The notes below the pieces were generated by a model, which was not told the DNA's origin, did no database searches, and worked only from the letters and a program-made list of their open reading frames with translations. The translations under genes and the position numbers were made by a program. DNA of 64,000 nucleotides from Siphonodentalium dalli. Lineage: Eukaryota; Mollusca; Scaphopoda; Gadilida; Siphonodentaliidae. The first letter of the stretch is position 1. Every line of letters begins with the position of its first letter. Of the stretch, positions 46,621-57,960 are shown one piece after another. The stretch covers positions 3,943,314 to 4,007,313 of the forward strand of contig CP136068.1 of assembly GCA_032622095.1 (NCBI GenBank), in the 5' to 3' direction.

Positions 46621-48164
46621 ATACCCCCCTTTTTTTTTAAAGGGGGGTATACATGTACTGTTTTGCACCTGTCCGTCCGTCCGTGCGTGTTTACGTATGG
46701 GCATATATTGGTTACTTTGTGGGTACAATGGGCACTTGTTGGGTATTTTCCGCCTTGTTGGGTATTTTCCCCGCCTTGTTGGGTATACCCAATAGCCCTG
46801 ACAAGTTATTCTTTGTCCAAACATATTTTTTGGCTTTCATGTGAATGTACTCAACAGGTGGTTTGGACTTCATTTGTCCTAAAAAAAAAGTCCATAATGT
46901 CCAAACCAGAACCCAACAACAAAATATTGGATGACCCACTATGTGCCTATTTGTGAGATTTTTTTCATACCCAACAAGGGAACCCAATAAGATTTTGGAC
47001 AACTGACCCAATTTGTGCCCAAATGAGAACCCAAGATGACTTCAACTTATTTGAATTTACTCAACAATGTCTGCATTTTTTAGCCAATAAATATCTGAAC
47101 ACATTTTTCATTCCCAACAAGGGAACCCAATAAGATTTTGGACAACTGACCCAATTTGTGCCCAAATGTGGGTACGTCCGTCCGTGAGTCTGTACGTCCG
47201 TCCGATGTCTGTTCGTGTCATAACTTGAACAGTAGTGCTCGGATCTCAATGAAATTAGGTATGGATGTTCACTATTATGAGGACGTTAAATAGAGGGTTC
47301 CATCGTTTTGTTTGGATTTTCCATTCTAGAGTTATTCATCTTTGTTTATCAGGAAATAGTGGCTTTTTGGTCCGTCTGGTGTCTGTTTATGTCGTAACTT
47401 CAACAGTTGTGCTGGGATCTCAACCAAATTTGGTGGGGATGTTCACAACTATGAGGACATTAAATAGAGGGTTCCATCGTTTTGTTCGGATTTTCCATTC
47501 TTGAGTTATACATCTTTGTTCATCTGGAAATGTTGGCTTTTTTGTTCGCCTGGTGTCTGTTCATGTCGTAACTTCGACAGTTGTACTGGGATCTCAATGG
47601 GTTTTGGTATGGATGTTCACTACTATGAGGGCATTACAAAGAGGGTTCCATCGTTTTGTTCCGCTTTTCCATTCTAGAGTTATTCATCTTTGTTCATCTG
47701 GAAATGTTGGCTTTTTGGTCCGTCTGGTGTCTGTTCATGTCGTAACTTCAACAGTTGTGCTGGGATCTCAATGGAATTTGGTATAGATGTTCACTGCTAT
47801 GAGGACATTCAATATGGGGTTCCATTGTTCTGTTCTGCTTTTCCATTCTAGAGTAATTCATCTTTGTTTATCTGGAAATGTTGGCTGTTTGATCCATCCG
47901 ATGTCTGTTCAGCTCATAACTTGAACAGTAATGCTCGGATCTCAATGAAATTTTGTATGGATGTTCACCACTATGAGGACATTTAATGGCACATTAAAAT
48001 GTTTGTTTTGGTTTTTTGTTCTACAGTTATTCATCTTTGTTTATATGAAAATGCTGATTTCTGGGTCCATATGTCTGAGTATAGCCATCATAAGTTATAG
48101 ATGTCCCCACACTAGGCGGTATGCCACGAGGGGGTATGCACCGGACGACAGTCCATCTCTTGTT
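46621..48164 (+). mobile_element. AT-CCCCC/CTCTTGTT element (copy ii), 1544 bp
   Basis: Hairpin ATACCCCCCTTTTTT..AAAGGGGGGTAT. An unusual GGGTATTTTCC / CCCAACAAGG stretch with internal inverted repeats follows. Then come five units of 174 bp (GAGTTATTCATCTTTG at about 47330, 47503, 47677, 47851 and 48024). The 3' end is GGGGGTATGCACC and CATCTCTTGTT. Copy 1 lacks it. AATT stands on both sides, which may be chance or a short duplication. Confidence 0.85.
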
Positions 48165-48585
48165 AATTATGTTCCCAAAATGGTTAACCCTGGTCGCTTG
48201 AAATTGTGATACATGGGTAAATTGACCCAGGAAGTTCCATTAGATAGGTGTCATTTACTGTGAAGTGGAACTTAAAAATTATATTATCACATAAGAGCAA
48301 TAAAGATTGTTCCTTACCAGCTTATACGATATGTAGGAAAAATGGTATGCAGGGCTCACCTGACCAGGGGAATATCATGGGATAGATTGGTATGCAGGGC
48401 TCACCTGACCAGGGGAATATCATGGGATAGATGTCTTTGACTTAATGGGGAGGGGTAATCAATTATATTAACATAGATGATCAATGAAGAGCGTTTATTA
48501 TATGCTCAGAAGATATGTGGGAAAATTGTTATGCAGGGCTCACCTGACCAGGGGAATATCATGGGATAGATGTCTTTCACTTAAA

Positions 48586-48604
48586 GGGGGGGGGGGGGGG
48601 GGGG
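48586..48604 (+). repeat. G run (19)
   Basis: Poly-G in the diverged intronic repeat. Confidence 0.95.
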
Positions 48605-49056
48605 TATAATAAATTATATTAACATAAACGATAAATGAAGAGCGTTTATTATATGCTCAGAAGATATGTGGGAAAATTGGCTCACAGAAGTGATTTTATA
48701 CGGACAGTGTCATTGGATAAGTGTTGTTAACCTCAGATGAATTGAAGAGGCACCATTAAATAATTAACAATAAAGAGCGTGTCTTCACCTGAGCAACACT
48801 GGGTACCCCAGCAAAAGTAAAATTCTCGATTTATATGACTTGAAGGGCCCTAATAAGTTACTCATTATTCACCTGAGCAACACCGGCTACCCCAGCTAGT
48901 TTAGTATAATTTACGCCAGCAAAAGTAAAAATCTCAAAAATGTGACTGTATATATGACATTTGGGGTCCGAATCACTTGCGATGTCGACATTAAATCAAA
49001 TCTCAAATATAAATTTACAGAGCCCCAAATGTGTCCCAGAGTCAAACCATGAAATA

Positions 49057-49420
49057 GATTCTGACATTTGCAGAATGAGGTCCCCAGAGGGTTAATTTAG
49101 TGATGCTATCCCACAGACCTCATTTGGCTTAGGCCTCAACTGATATGGGAGACCTAGGATAAGATTGAAGTTCCCAGTTTGAGGTTGCTGATTTTCACCC
49201 ATTAATCACCTCAATTAAGCAATTTAGGGGATATAAAAACTGAACAGAAGGGAAAAAGTAACCGAAAATGATATTAATTTGAGATTATAGATCTTCCAAG
49301 AAGATGAGGCCTAAGCACAATGAGGTCCCTGGAGGTGAATTTAGTGATGCTAACCCACTGTGCAGGGTAGCATCACTAAATTCACCCTCTGGGGGCATCA
49401 TTCTGCAAATGTCAGACACA
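49057..49420 (+). mobile_element. Copy 2 of the hairpin-ended non-autonomous element
   Basis: Counterpart of 40258-40705, about 80 bp shorter. Confidence 0.7.
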
Positions 49421-49526
49421 ATTTGCCTAGATCACCACGAGGTTACTCACGCATCCATTAACCTTTCAGACAAATATAAAGGAACTATTGAATCGTCACT
49501 CCTACATCACTGATGGTGACATCCAG

Positions 49527-49659
49527 CCCGCAGCTCATCAGATTCATCACGACCACAAACTCCACTCACAGAACAGCTGGCCCACGATATCTCTTCTGAA
49601 TTACCGATCCCCGTCAAAGAAACTGCTAATCTTCTCGACAATATCCACTCATTTATCAA
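49527..49659 (+). pseudogene. STIL: STIL relict exon 5, copy 2
   Basis: Donor TTTATCAA/GTGAGT. Reads SSDSSRPQTPLTEQLAHDI then SSELPIPVKETANLLDNI and HSFI, open. As in copy 1 the 5' border is unresolved, so any frame problem there arose before the duplication or the exon starts elsewhere. Confidence 0.75.
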
Positions 49660-50718
49660 GTGAGTTCATGTGTTAGTAACCCACAGGGAGCCTCACAGAT
49701 GGAAGCCTGCACTACACAGTGTCGTCTGCTCCAGTCTATATGGGCTCTCTGTGGGTAGATATTATCAAGTGAGTACATTTGTAATAATTCCTACCTGCAA
49801 ACGATATTTTCTCAACAATCATTCAATTTCTACTAAATGAATTCAATACCTGATTTTCGTATTATTCTGAGTGTATACATAAAGCATATACACTTAGAAC
49901 AACATGGAAATCAGGTCACTTAATATCTACCGATATAATATTTAGCAAATCATTCGATATAAGCCCAAGTTTTGAATGCATTAATAAATCGATAAAGTCA
50001 AGGAATCATAATAGCTTTTAATTTTAACAAATTGATGAGCTGGCACTGCATAAATTAGATATACATGTAGGAAGGTATATCAAATTTGATATAGGAAGGT
50101 ACCTGTAAATTTTTTGCTTTGAAAACATCAGGTTAAATCCTCATTTACATAAATATATTAGACACCATGCTTATTCTGGCCAATCGGCTTCATAATTCCA
50201 GTCGAGCCATATGTAAATGAGGTCACAAATGAGAGCGCAAAAAAAGAGAAATATTTCAGAATTACTTTCTAATTTAGTTATAAAATAGATAATGACGAAT
50301 TGTTGATCATTATGCATAGATAAATTATCAGCCGACAAGCACTAGATGTTTTAGTTGATTGTAAAGTGATTTTTAATAAGTTGGATGGGGGTGGATTTTC
50401 GAAAAACTAAGATGGCATCATTGTTTGAGCAGAATCAACCTGGATAATTGATGTCTTGGGAGACAATATTCGGTGGTCAAAAATGTATTAAATGCTATGG
50501 ATAGAAATGGAATTATGGGGCATTATGGTATTAATTGAAAGTGGATTCCTTGATCGACACACACATGGCAACATCCATGACATTGTTCGGATAAATGGGC
50601 TAAATTTGTCAGATTTCCAATGATTGTAAATCAGGGGAATTCTATCATCCCCCTTGTCTCTAGTATACTATCACTGACGTAAATTGTCTAACCGTGAACA
50701 GGAGGTGGTTCCTTATTT

Positions 50719-52515
50719 GTCCACGGTATAATTGACCGCAGTTGATCGCATGAATGCAGTTGAGTATTGAGGTAACATTGGTGGTCAACCTTGTTAAGAA
50801 GAGTTGATTAATTAGAGCATAGCTGTACACGCTTGTTTATATAAACCGGCTTCCAGCATCTGGCCTCGGTGACATTTGTCACTTGATTTGTTATAAAAAT
50901 TAATTTATCAGTGATTTCGTCAGGGCATATTGGGAATGTCTGCATAAGACGTTCATGTACTACATCATTCTCATTCTAAATTAGCATGTAAGCGTAGTAT
51001 CGTCTCGTGGTTTACTAATAAAATGTTTAAACGTACCTCATCAAGATACGAGATTCGAATATGAGACTTAATTTTGAGGAGAGTATTCTCAGAGTAAGAT
51101 ATAACGAATATGAAGGGAGGAGAAACTTTAGTCACTCAAAATGCTTTGTTCACTTTCAAACGACAATCACATGTGTTTTATCATTAACACTTGAAATTTA
51201 AGATTATGATCGTTGTTCTTTAGTGTGTAGGAGGGTGGTTATAACAATGTCGTTGGAGAAAAGTGCTGGGGAATTCTTTGGAGAATGGAGCCGTGTTTCA
51301 GTTGGCCGTCAATTTGATAAGAGGACTCATGTATATGTTCTGAAACTAGAAGGTTGTTTCAAACAAGTTCAATGTGCATGCAAGTAACTGGTCGATATTT
51401 AATGAAAGCTTGATTTAATATGCTTTATGTAAATATTTAGATATACACATTTGAAATAAGGATGCCATTCTTTTGCTGAGATTTTAAATTGAGTTTATGC
51501 TTGAGTATTATAATGAATTGTCATTGTTTTTAATCCTAAGCATGATGTCTGAAAATTTATACACGTAACTGATTTCTGTATTCGCAGGTTCTTATAAATC
51601 CATGCTATTAGAATGTTTCATTGGTGAATGTTATATATTCATTAAAGGCCCACTTAATTTTCGAATCACCAGATTACATTATATACAACCTATTCGATAT
51701 TATATATCATTAGTAAGAGGTATCTCCAAAACATTATATTATCGATTAAACTGTGAACCTGTGTGAACATGTTGTTTTTGTTAAGATACTGTTCTGTGCT
51801 TAATTTTGATCTGGTATGTACTGCCAGTTTATTGTTTTCTATGGAAGCGGGATAACTCTATCTCTTAGTTGTGAATTATGATGCATTTTGGGATGAATAA
51901 CGGGGGAAGTCTTGTGGTGAATCTGATAATCTATATCACTTGGTGGAGGCTTCTAGGCCACAACTGTTCCGTATTCTGGTGGAATATATATTATATATAT
52001 GTCTGACCCCTCTTACAAATGGTATATAATATGGAATATCTTGTGTATAATGTGATCTGAGCAATCAAAATTTAAGTGGGCCTTTAAATATTGCAGTTTA
52101 TCCGGGACAGCATGAACTCGTAAATGGATAAAATAGACAGAATCGTTTCTATTTATGAAGATCGCTCTATTCCTATCTACATGACCACTCTGATCAGTCT
52201 CCTCAGTCTCCTGAGTTCCTCGAGTGAAGTGATTCTGGCAAAGAAATATCTCTGAGTTTTGTAAACTGGAGATGGATTGTCTGAGAATGTTCTGTGGACG
52301 CTTTTCTCACGGTTTGTAAAGGTACTTCAAATCTTAGTATCTTTTTTTATTGGCCTTCTCATTACCCATTACCTATAAAGGAGCCATCTTTAGCATGTTA
52401 AATCATTACCTATATATGACCCATGTTTAACATGTTAAATCATTACCTATATATGACCCATGTTTAACATTACCTATATATCACCCATGTTAACATTTAT
52501 GTCATAATTTTACAG
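50719..52515. other. STIL intron DNA outside the duplication
   Basis: AT-rich. Apart from three short repeats of CATTACCTATATATGACCCA near 52390-52490, nothing is recognised. Confidence 0.5.
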
Positions 52516-52712
52516 GTATGACAATCCATCGATGAATTCCCCCGTAATTCCGAACATCAATTACAACTATGTTATGTTCGACTTGGACACAGACTCGTCC
52601 ATGGAGATAAACGCGATGGCGATGAAATATCTTTAGGACGAAGATCCGACTCGAGTGATGAAGCTACAGAGATCTGCCATCTACAAAAACGAAACAGGAA
52701 CAAAAGAGCACT
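52516..52712 (+). pseudogene. STIL: STIL relict exon 6 (first part of the STAN motif)
   Basis: Acceptor ATAATTTTACAG, in phase with exon 5 (AA/G TAT). Reads YDNPSMNSPVIPNINYNY, VMFDLDTDSSMEINAMAMKYL, then TAG at 52634-52636, and continues in the same frame as DEDPTRVMKLQRSAI and YKNETGTKEH. The MEINAMAMKYL stretch corresponds to the conserved 'ALKYL' part of the STAN domain that binds SAS-6. The stop removes the second half. Donor uncertain (CACT/GTAATT is nearest). Confidence 0.88.
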
Positions 52713-53215
52713 GTAATTAGTAACCCACATGGAGCCCCACAGAGATGGAAACACACATACAGAGTTTCGTCTGCACAGTCTATGTTGGTCTCTCTTTGGC
52801 TGTATGTATGTGTAACTTCTTATACATGTAGTTCCCACAGGCTGCCTCACACAGATGGAAGTATGCTCTATGGAGTGTCATCTGCTCCAGTCTGTGGGGT
52901 TCTCTATGGGTCGACATTTATCAAGTGATTTAATGTGTAATAACCCACAAGGAGCTCCACAGAGATGGAAGCATGTTCTATGGATTGTTGTCTACTCTAA
53001 TATATGTGGGGCTCTCTATGGGTCAACATTTATCAAGTGAGTTAATGTGTAATAACACACAGGGAGCTTTACACAGATGGGGCTCTCTATGGGTCGACAT
53101 TTATCAGGTGAGTTCATGTGTACTAGCCCACAGAGAGCCTCACACAGATGGAAGCATGCACTACAGAGTGACATCTGCTCAGCCTATGTGGGGATCTCTA
53201 TTGGTTTGTGTTTTC
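52713..53215 (+). repeat. Tandem inverted-end repeats with donor-like motif
   Basis: Four to five units of the ACCCACAGGGAGCC..GGGCTCTCTATGGGT type. Three of the joints (about 52914, 53025 and 53096) read ACATTTATCAAGTGA or ACATTTATCAGGTGA, nearly the same exon end plus donor as in STIL exon 5. Unit spacing is 111 and 71 bp. Confidence 0.82.
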
Positions 53216-53740
53216 TATATAGTGATAAAGAGTGAAAATATTTACTTTTGAATGAATATTCTTGAAATAAAATGATGGAATTATCACACATTGCATTTCA
53301 GTTCAAATTTTGCAACTCAACCACTTAAAAAAATGTTTAAATGTTGAAATGAATCAAATTAAAAGTGATAATGTTGCATTAATTTTACTTGAATTTTTTA
53401 GTTGCAATCGGTTACATTACATGTTGTCAGGGTTAACCCTTTCTATACAAAATACTCATTGATGAGTAGTTACCCGTTATGAATTGTTCAGATAATAAGT
53501 TCAATAAACGACCATAACTTATTATCTAAACATTTCCTTCCAATAATTAGGATTCCTTCTGCACTTTTATTATAAGTTGTCTGCCTATAATTCCTGAACA
53601 CCCCTCCAGATGAAGAATAGACCATTCCAATGTAGACTTTTATAAATGATGGAAGAATCCATTTTGTAAAGAAAGGGTTAAAGTCTCAGGTGGAAGTAAT
53701 AGTTTCCATGCCTTAAAGATGGTCAATCTTTTCAGCACTC
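53216..53740. other. Intron DNA, nothing recognised
   Basis: No feature seen. Confidence 0.4.
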
Positions 53741-54760
53741 CAGGTAACATGATCTGGGGCCCATCTGTCTGACATCTTGTTGACGTCTTATCCACACGGG
53801 CAAATCCGTTTCTCTGGAACTAAAGGCCGGATCTCACTGAAATTTGGTACTATGTGTATTTCGGCGCTCCGGCTCGCCCGACATGGCCTTTTGATGTTAC
53901 GACATCATATCAGCATGGGCAAAACAATTTCTTGGGAACTACTGGCCTGATCGCACTGAAATATGATACGGCCATGTATTTTGGCTCTTCGGGTAGCATG
54001 AACTTGGTCCGTACTCCACCTGACATCATGTTTTGATGTTATGACAACTTATGACTTATTATACCGCCTGCAAAGAGTTGTGGGGGGTATACTGGAATCA
54101 GCTTGTCCGTCCGTCTGTCTGTACCGTCCGTCCATGGACACAATTTTGTCAGAGCTTTTATTCCTACATTTTCTGGTCAATATTTTTGAAACTTGGCACA
54201 GATATTTAGTACCTTGGGTACCTGTGCACCTGCGATTATGAGGTCTGTCCGATTTTGTTTGGTGGGGTTAGCGAACTTAGCCCCCTTTTTCAACTTACAA
54301 AATCTTCTCAAAATGCATAATTTGTCCGAGCTTTTATTCCTATATTTTTCAGTCAATAGGTTTTTGGATTAGGATTAAGGGTTAAGAGGTTCAAGATTAG
54401 TGTTAGGGCTTAGGGGATTTAGGGTTACCTGTTCACATAATTTCAGTGCCCAATATACAGTAATGGCTACTACATTCAAATAACATGTTGAATACGGGGG
54501 GGGGGGGGGGGGGGGGGGGGGGGGTATACATCAGGCCCATCTCTAGTATCTGCACAGAAATTCAATCCTCTGGGTAACATGGATTGAGTGCTGATTCCCT
54601 AACCTTGTGCTTTGACATTAATGTCCGCGCAGTCATCGCGGTTCTGAGAATCTATTTGGTAGATCTCACTGAAATTTGGTGTGGTCACATATTTCGGCCC
54701 TCCGGGTAACATGGGCTGGGTCTCAACATCGCCTTTACTTTCTACCTTATCAGAACAAAG
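53741..54760 (+). mobile_element. ~160-bp core repeats interrupted by another element
   Basis: Units with CTCACTGAAATTTGGTACTA and CTCCGGGTAACATGG-like words on both sides of the insertion at 54061-54548. No hairpin end identified. Confidence 0.6.
54061..54548 (+). mobile_element. AT-CCCCC/CTCTTGTT element (copy v)
   Basis: ATACCGCCTGCAAAG..GGGGGGTAT hairpin, GTCCGTCCGTCTG tract, one main unit with GAAACTTGGCACAGATATT. A 29-G run (54496-54524) leads into GGGTATAC, and the 3' end is CCATCTCTAGT. Nested in the previous repeat. Confidence 0.8.
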
Positions 54761-55266
54761 TACTTCAACAATAAATGCTCTTTAATATACCGTGCAAAGG
54801 CTGATACATCCACTAGTATATATATGTTTCCGCGCCCAATCCGGGATATAATATCAGTCGAAGACCCCTGTCCAGAAAAGCTTCTATCCATTAATATTTA
54901 TTTTATATCGATATTTTCTTATATAATGCGATAACTAAGAGGGGAATATTCTGTTACTATTTTTAGAATTTAAGAAAGAGTTATCAGTCCTTCCCACAAG
55001 AAAAACACAGCGAGAACACTTATTTGCTCTCGCAATTCATAAGACAGGTGTAATTTCGCCCGTAATATAATCGTAAGTTGGGCTTTTCTCAAACAAAATG
55101 TCATTGGACCTATGTCCAGGTTACACTTTCACATGCCCATAATTTAACTGAGATGGGAACGATGGTCTTCGATTCATTCATATTATTTTATACCCAGCGA
55201 ACTACATAAAACTTGTTATATGAAGAGATAGACCATCTTTAAAGTTTCCTTGGAGTAATAAATTAT

Positions 55267-55366
55267 GAATTAACTCGCATGCTCATCTTATTTCTAGGTA
55301 GCGATAAGGAGAGTACTCAGTAATAAACTATGAATTAACTCGCATGTTCATCTTATTTCCAGGTAG
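55267..55366 (+). repeat. Duplicated splice acceptor, 65-bp unit
   Basis: GAATTAACTCGCATG..CATCTTATTTC[TC]AG/GTAGCGATAAGG occurs twice: AG at 55296-55297 and at 55361-55362. Confidence 0.9.
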
Positions 55367-56190
55367 CGATAAGGGGAATTACGCCTAACGTGACGACATT
55401 CGGGATGTCACCAAATAAGCTGACTATGGGAACGAAACAGTATATGGAGCGTCATGGACTTCTAAGTGAAACAGTAACAACAACAATGCTAATGAGACAT
55501 TATTTCCATTAGACAAGATGATACAGCTGAAAGTAGATTATGGTGTTAATATTCCTGATATACCTATGAATGGGATGATGGCGAGTGATTCGATTTAGTC
55601 GGCGGGGATAGATTTGCCACATCATCGTACAAATGGGCTGGCGAGTGATTCGATTCAAATGATGAGGATAGCTTCGCCATGTCATCATGATTATCATTAT
55701 GGTAACCAGTCGTCTCCCATGGAAAAATTTATACTCACCACGGTTAAATAATTCCCAGTCATGTGTTCCTCCTCAGGCGTTTGTTGATAAGAACCAATAC
55801 TTGTCGCCGCCAATGAACCGAGCTGGTGACAGATTTAATAACAGTGACAGCAGGTGGCAGATACCTGCGCAGCATGAAGACTATTCTCAGTTTAAAGATC
55901 GTCGTTATGGCGATCAGCCACACCAAGGAAACAATTCGCCATACCATCGCTACGGTAATCAAACTAACAATTGGAGACCTGCTCCAGCAAGAAGTGATAA
56001 TGTCTATCCAGTCACTGATTCGAATCCAGTCAGTAGTTGCTATGGCAACCAGGCTTATACAGCCACCAGTCCAAAGAAGCATATTGGAAACGTTAACCTG
56101 GTTCAGGAGGAGTATACGTTCAATGCGACTCAAGAAGAGAACAATATCTTAGATATACCAAAACTCAGACAGTTACCAAAATTATTATAA
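55363..56190 (+). pseudogene. STIL: STIL relict last exon (second part of STAN, C-terminal tail)
   Basis: From the second acceptor it reads VAIRGITPNVTTFG, MSPNKLTMGTKQYMERHG and LLSETV, the signature end of the STAN motif. A 1-bp frameshift near 55485 follows. The next frame (LFPLDKMIQLKVDYG) has TAG at 55596-55598, where its own 60-bp direct repeat (GCGAGTGATTCGATT at 55581 and 55641) has CAA. Another frameshift near 55717 leads into an open frame of about 158 codons to TAA at 56188-56190, ending NILDIPKLRQLPKLL. That tail closely fits the conserved STIL C terminus. The long open tail shows the decay is not ancient. Confidence 0.9.
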
Positions 56191-56254
56191 CTAACCAAGT
56201 AAATAGATCTAATATATATGTATTTCAAGATGTATTCAGGGTTCCAAAAGTTAT

Positions 56255-56365
56255 AAAGCTATACAGTTATTATACAAAGTTGTACAGTATGTGTGTTTTC
56301 TTGTACGAGTCCTGGACGAGTACAAGAAAAACTCATACTGTACACAAATTGTATAATGACATTTT
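56255..56365 (+). mobile_element. Foldback MITE related to 38590-38730
   Basis: TTGTACAGTATGTGTGTTTTC and the inverted GAAAAACTCATACTGTACA around a GTACGAGTCCTGGACGAGTAC centre. It lies just after the STIL stop. Confidence 0.8.
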
Positions 56366-56510
56366 TATTATCCATCTGTACGTTTATCCAAATTTTGGGA
56401 ATAAAACTTTTGTGGTTTTTATTTATGTCCGAGAACGCCTTAATATCCATTCTATAACAGGCTTTACATCCAGACCTGGTGATGGGAATTGTCTATTTTA
56501 CCATATTTTT

Positions 56511-57246
56511 ATTCCCCCACTTTCGAAGAAAATGGGGGGTATACTGGATTGACTGCATCTGTCCGTCACACTTTCTCCCTCCATGCGTGCGTGCGTACGT
56601 CCGTCCGACCTCATAACTCGAACAACTATGAACAGATTTCAATAATTTTGTGTATGCAATCTCTTTAGGACCCCTCTCCACATGATGCTAATTGCGGTGC
56701 GGTCTGACTTTCTTTTTTTAAGTTACGCCTTATTTTGACTTAGACAATTCTGTCCGACTTAATAACTTTAACAAATATGAACCGATTTTAATAATTTTTG
56801 GTATACATGCTTCTCACCACACCCTCTCTACATGATGCGGCTCAGGGTTGGATCGGACTGTTTTTCCTAACATTACACTTCATTTTTGACTTATTTTGAC
56901 TTGGAAAATTTTGGGAATTTTTTTTTGGATGCTTTTTTCCCTGGAGTTGCATGTGTGGCTTCTTAGCAGAAGTTTGGTTGGACTGACGAAACACTCGACA
57001 AAAGCCATCTTAGATGTTAAAGTTGCGTTTCATTTTCTACCCTTTTTTAGGTTTCTGCAATCATTCGAACAAATATGAACCAATTTGAATATTTTTTTCT
57101 GTACAAGCTTCTTGCGACACCGTATCAATATTATTAATCCAAATTTGTCTTTAAAGTTAAAAATCTTTTTTGTTGGGTTTACAGATAATGCGGGTTGAAT
57201 TTGCCACTGTGGGGGTATGCTAGCACGCGAGTGTACACCTCTTGTT
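56511..57246 (+). mobile_element. AT-CCCCC/CTCTTGTT element (copy iii)
   Basis: ATTCCCCCACTTTCGAAG..GGGGGGTAT hairpin; closest relative of copy i, sharing ATAATGCGGGTTGAATTTGC and the 3' end GGGGGTATGCTAGCAC..GTACACCTCTTGTT. An internal ~100-bp stretch at 56910-57050 is not in copy i. Confidence 0.85.
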
Positions 57247-57960
57247 TTAATCTTATGGTCATAATAATGTATATCTTAAGTTTCATGTTAAATTATGCAT
57301 AGAATATTCCTGTTTATTAGGACTAACATCGATTTGTTTACGTTTAAACTGAAAGCAGAAGTGTAATTGACAATGTTCAGTTTCTATGCCCACAACTGAG
57401 TACACCCAGAGTTACCCATAAACAATCAAATACACCCATACACACCAGATTCCAACATACCATCACTATTAATATGTATTTATTTTTATTCTAAGTGTTC
57501 CTATATTACGTATTAGTTAAACATTTCATACACGAACGTCTCGCGATATATATATATATGTAATTATCAGTTTACAAATTACCGTGTATACATGATAGAA
57601 TTAATTCAATTTACAACCACATGGTGTTTATGTTTACCTTATGAGTGCTATGACGGAAAAAAGCCGTGCTCAGTTCGAGATGTCAAATGCATTCATACAG
57701 CCTGTTATAGAATGGGTATTCATGCTCTCTCGGACGTAAACTAGCAACTCGCTATTCCAATATCTTAGCTGGTTTACCATCAGCAGACTTGGACTAATAG
57801 TGTTATAGATAGATCAAAAGAGTTCACAATGGATATTTTGCAAGAAAAGTGCCCACAAAAAAGCCTAACCTTTATGTCACGAGTTGAAAATTTTCATTGT
57901 CTGGAGTGCAGTAGTGTTTATGTTCTACCAAAAGTTTGGGGAGTTCTGATAACCCTTTTC
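57247..57960. other. Non-coding DNA
   Basis: Contains a short TA microsatellite near 57548. No gene seen. Confidence 0.4.

Larger units (their letters stand above)
42174..50718 (+). repeat. Tandem duplication inside STIL, copy 2
   Basis: Starts abruptly at TCGAGTGAGGATAGTGGGC inside exon 1; copy 1 has TCGAGAGAGGATAGTGGGC at about 32195. It is joined to intron DNA that in copy 2 continues at 50719. The junction at 42173/42174 therefore fuses a downstream intron to the middle of exon 1, which is direct evidence for head-to-tail duplication. Divergence between copies is several percent, so it is much older than the palindrome. Confidence 0.9.
31458..56190 (+). pseudogene. STIL: STIL (SCL/TAL1-interrupting locus) centriole protein gene, decayed and partly duplicated
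   Basis: STIL binds SAS-6 and PLK4 and drives centriole cartwheel assembly. The window holds the C-terminal two thirds of such a gene, with introns. Readable pieces, in the order known for STIL: a Pro/Gln-rich region; a coiled coil (IYQLLMQQDSQLKKLQSQI); an acidic Ser-rich stretch; the STAN motif in two parts (SSMEINAMAMKYL and MSPNKLTMGTKQYMERHG); and the C-terminal tail NILDIPKLRQLPKLL followed by a stop. Splice phases agree between consecutive early exons. At least three in-frame stops and several frameshifts are spread over the exons, and exons 1-5 are duplicated in tandem with different lesions in each copy. The N-terminal domain is absent. Retained introns make this a non-processed pseudogene, unless uncorrected assembly errors explain the breaks; C-to-T stops argue for real decay. 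Confidence 0.88.
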
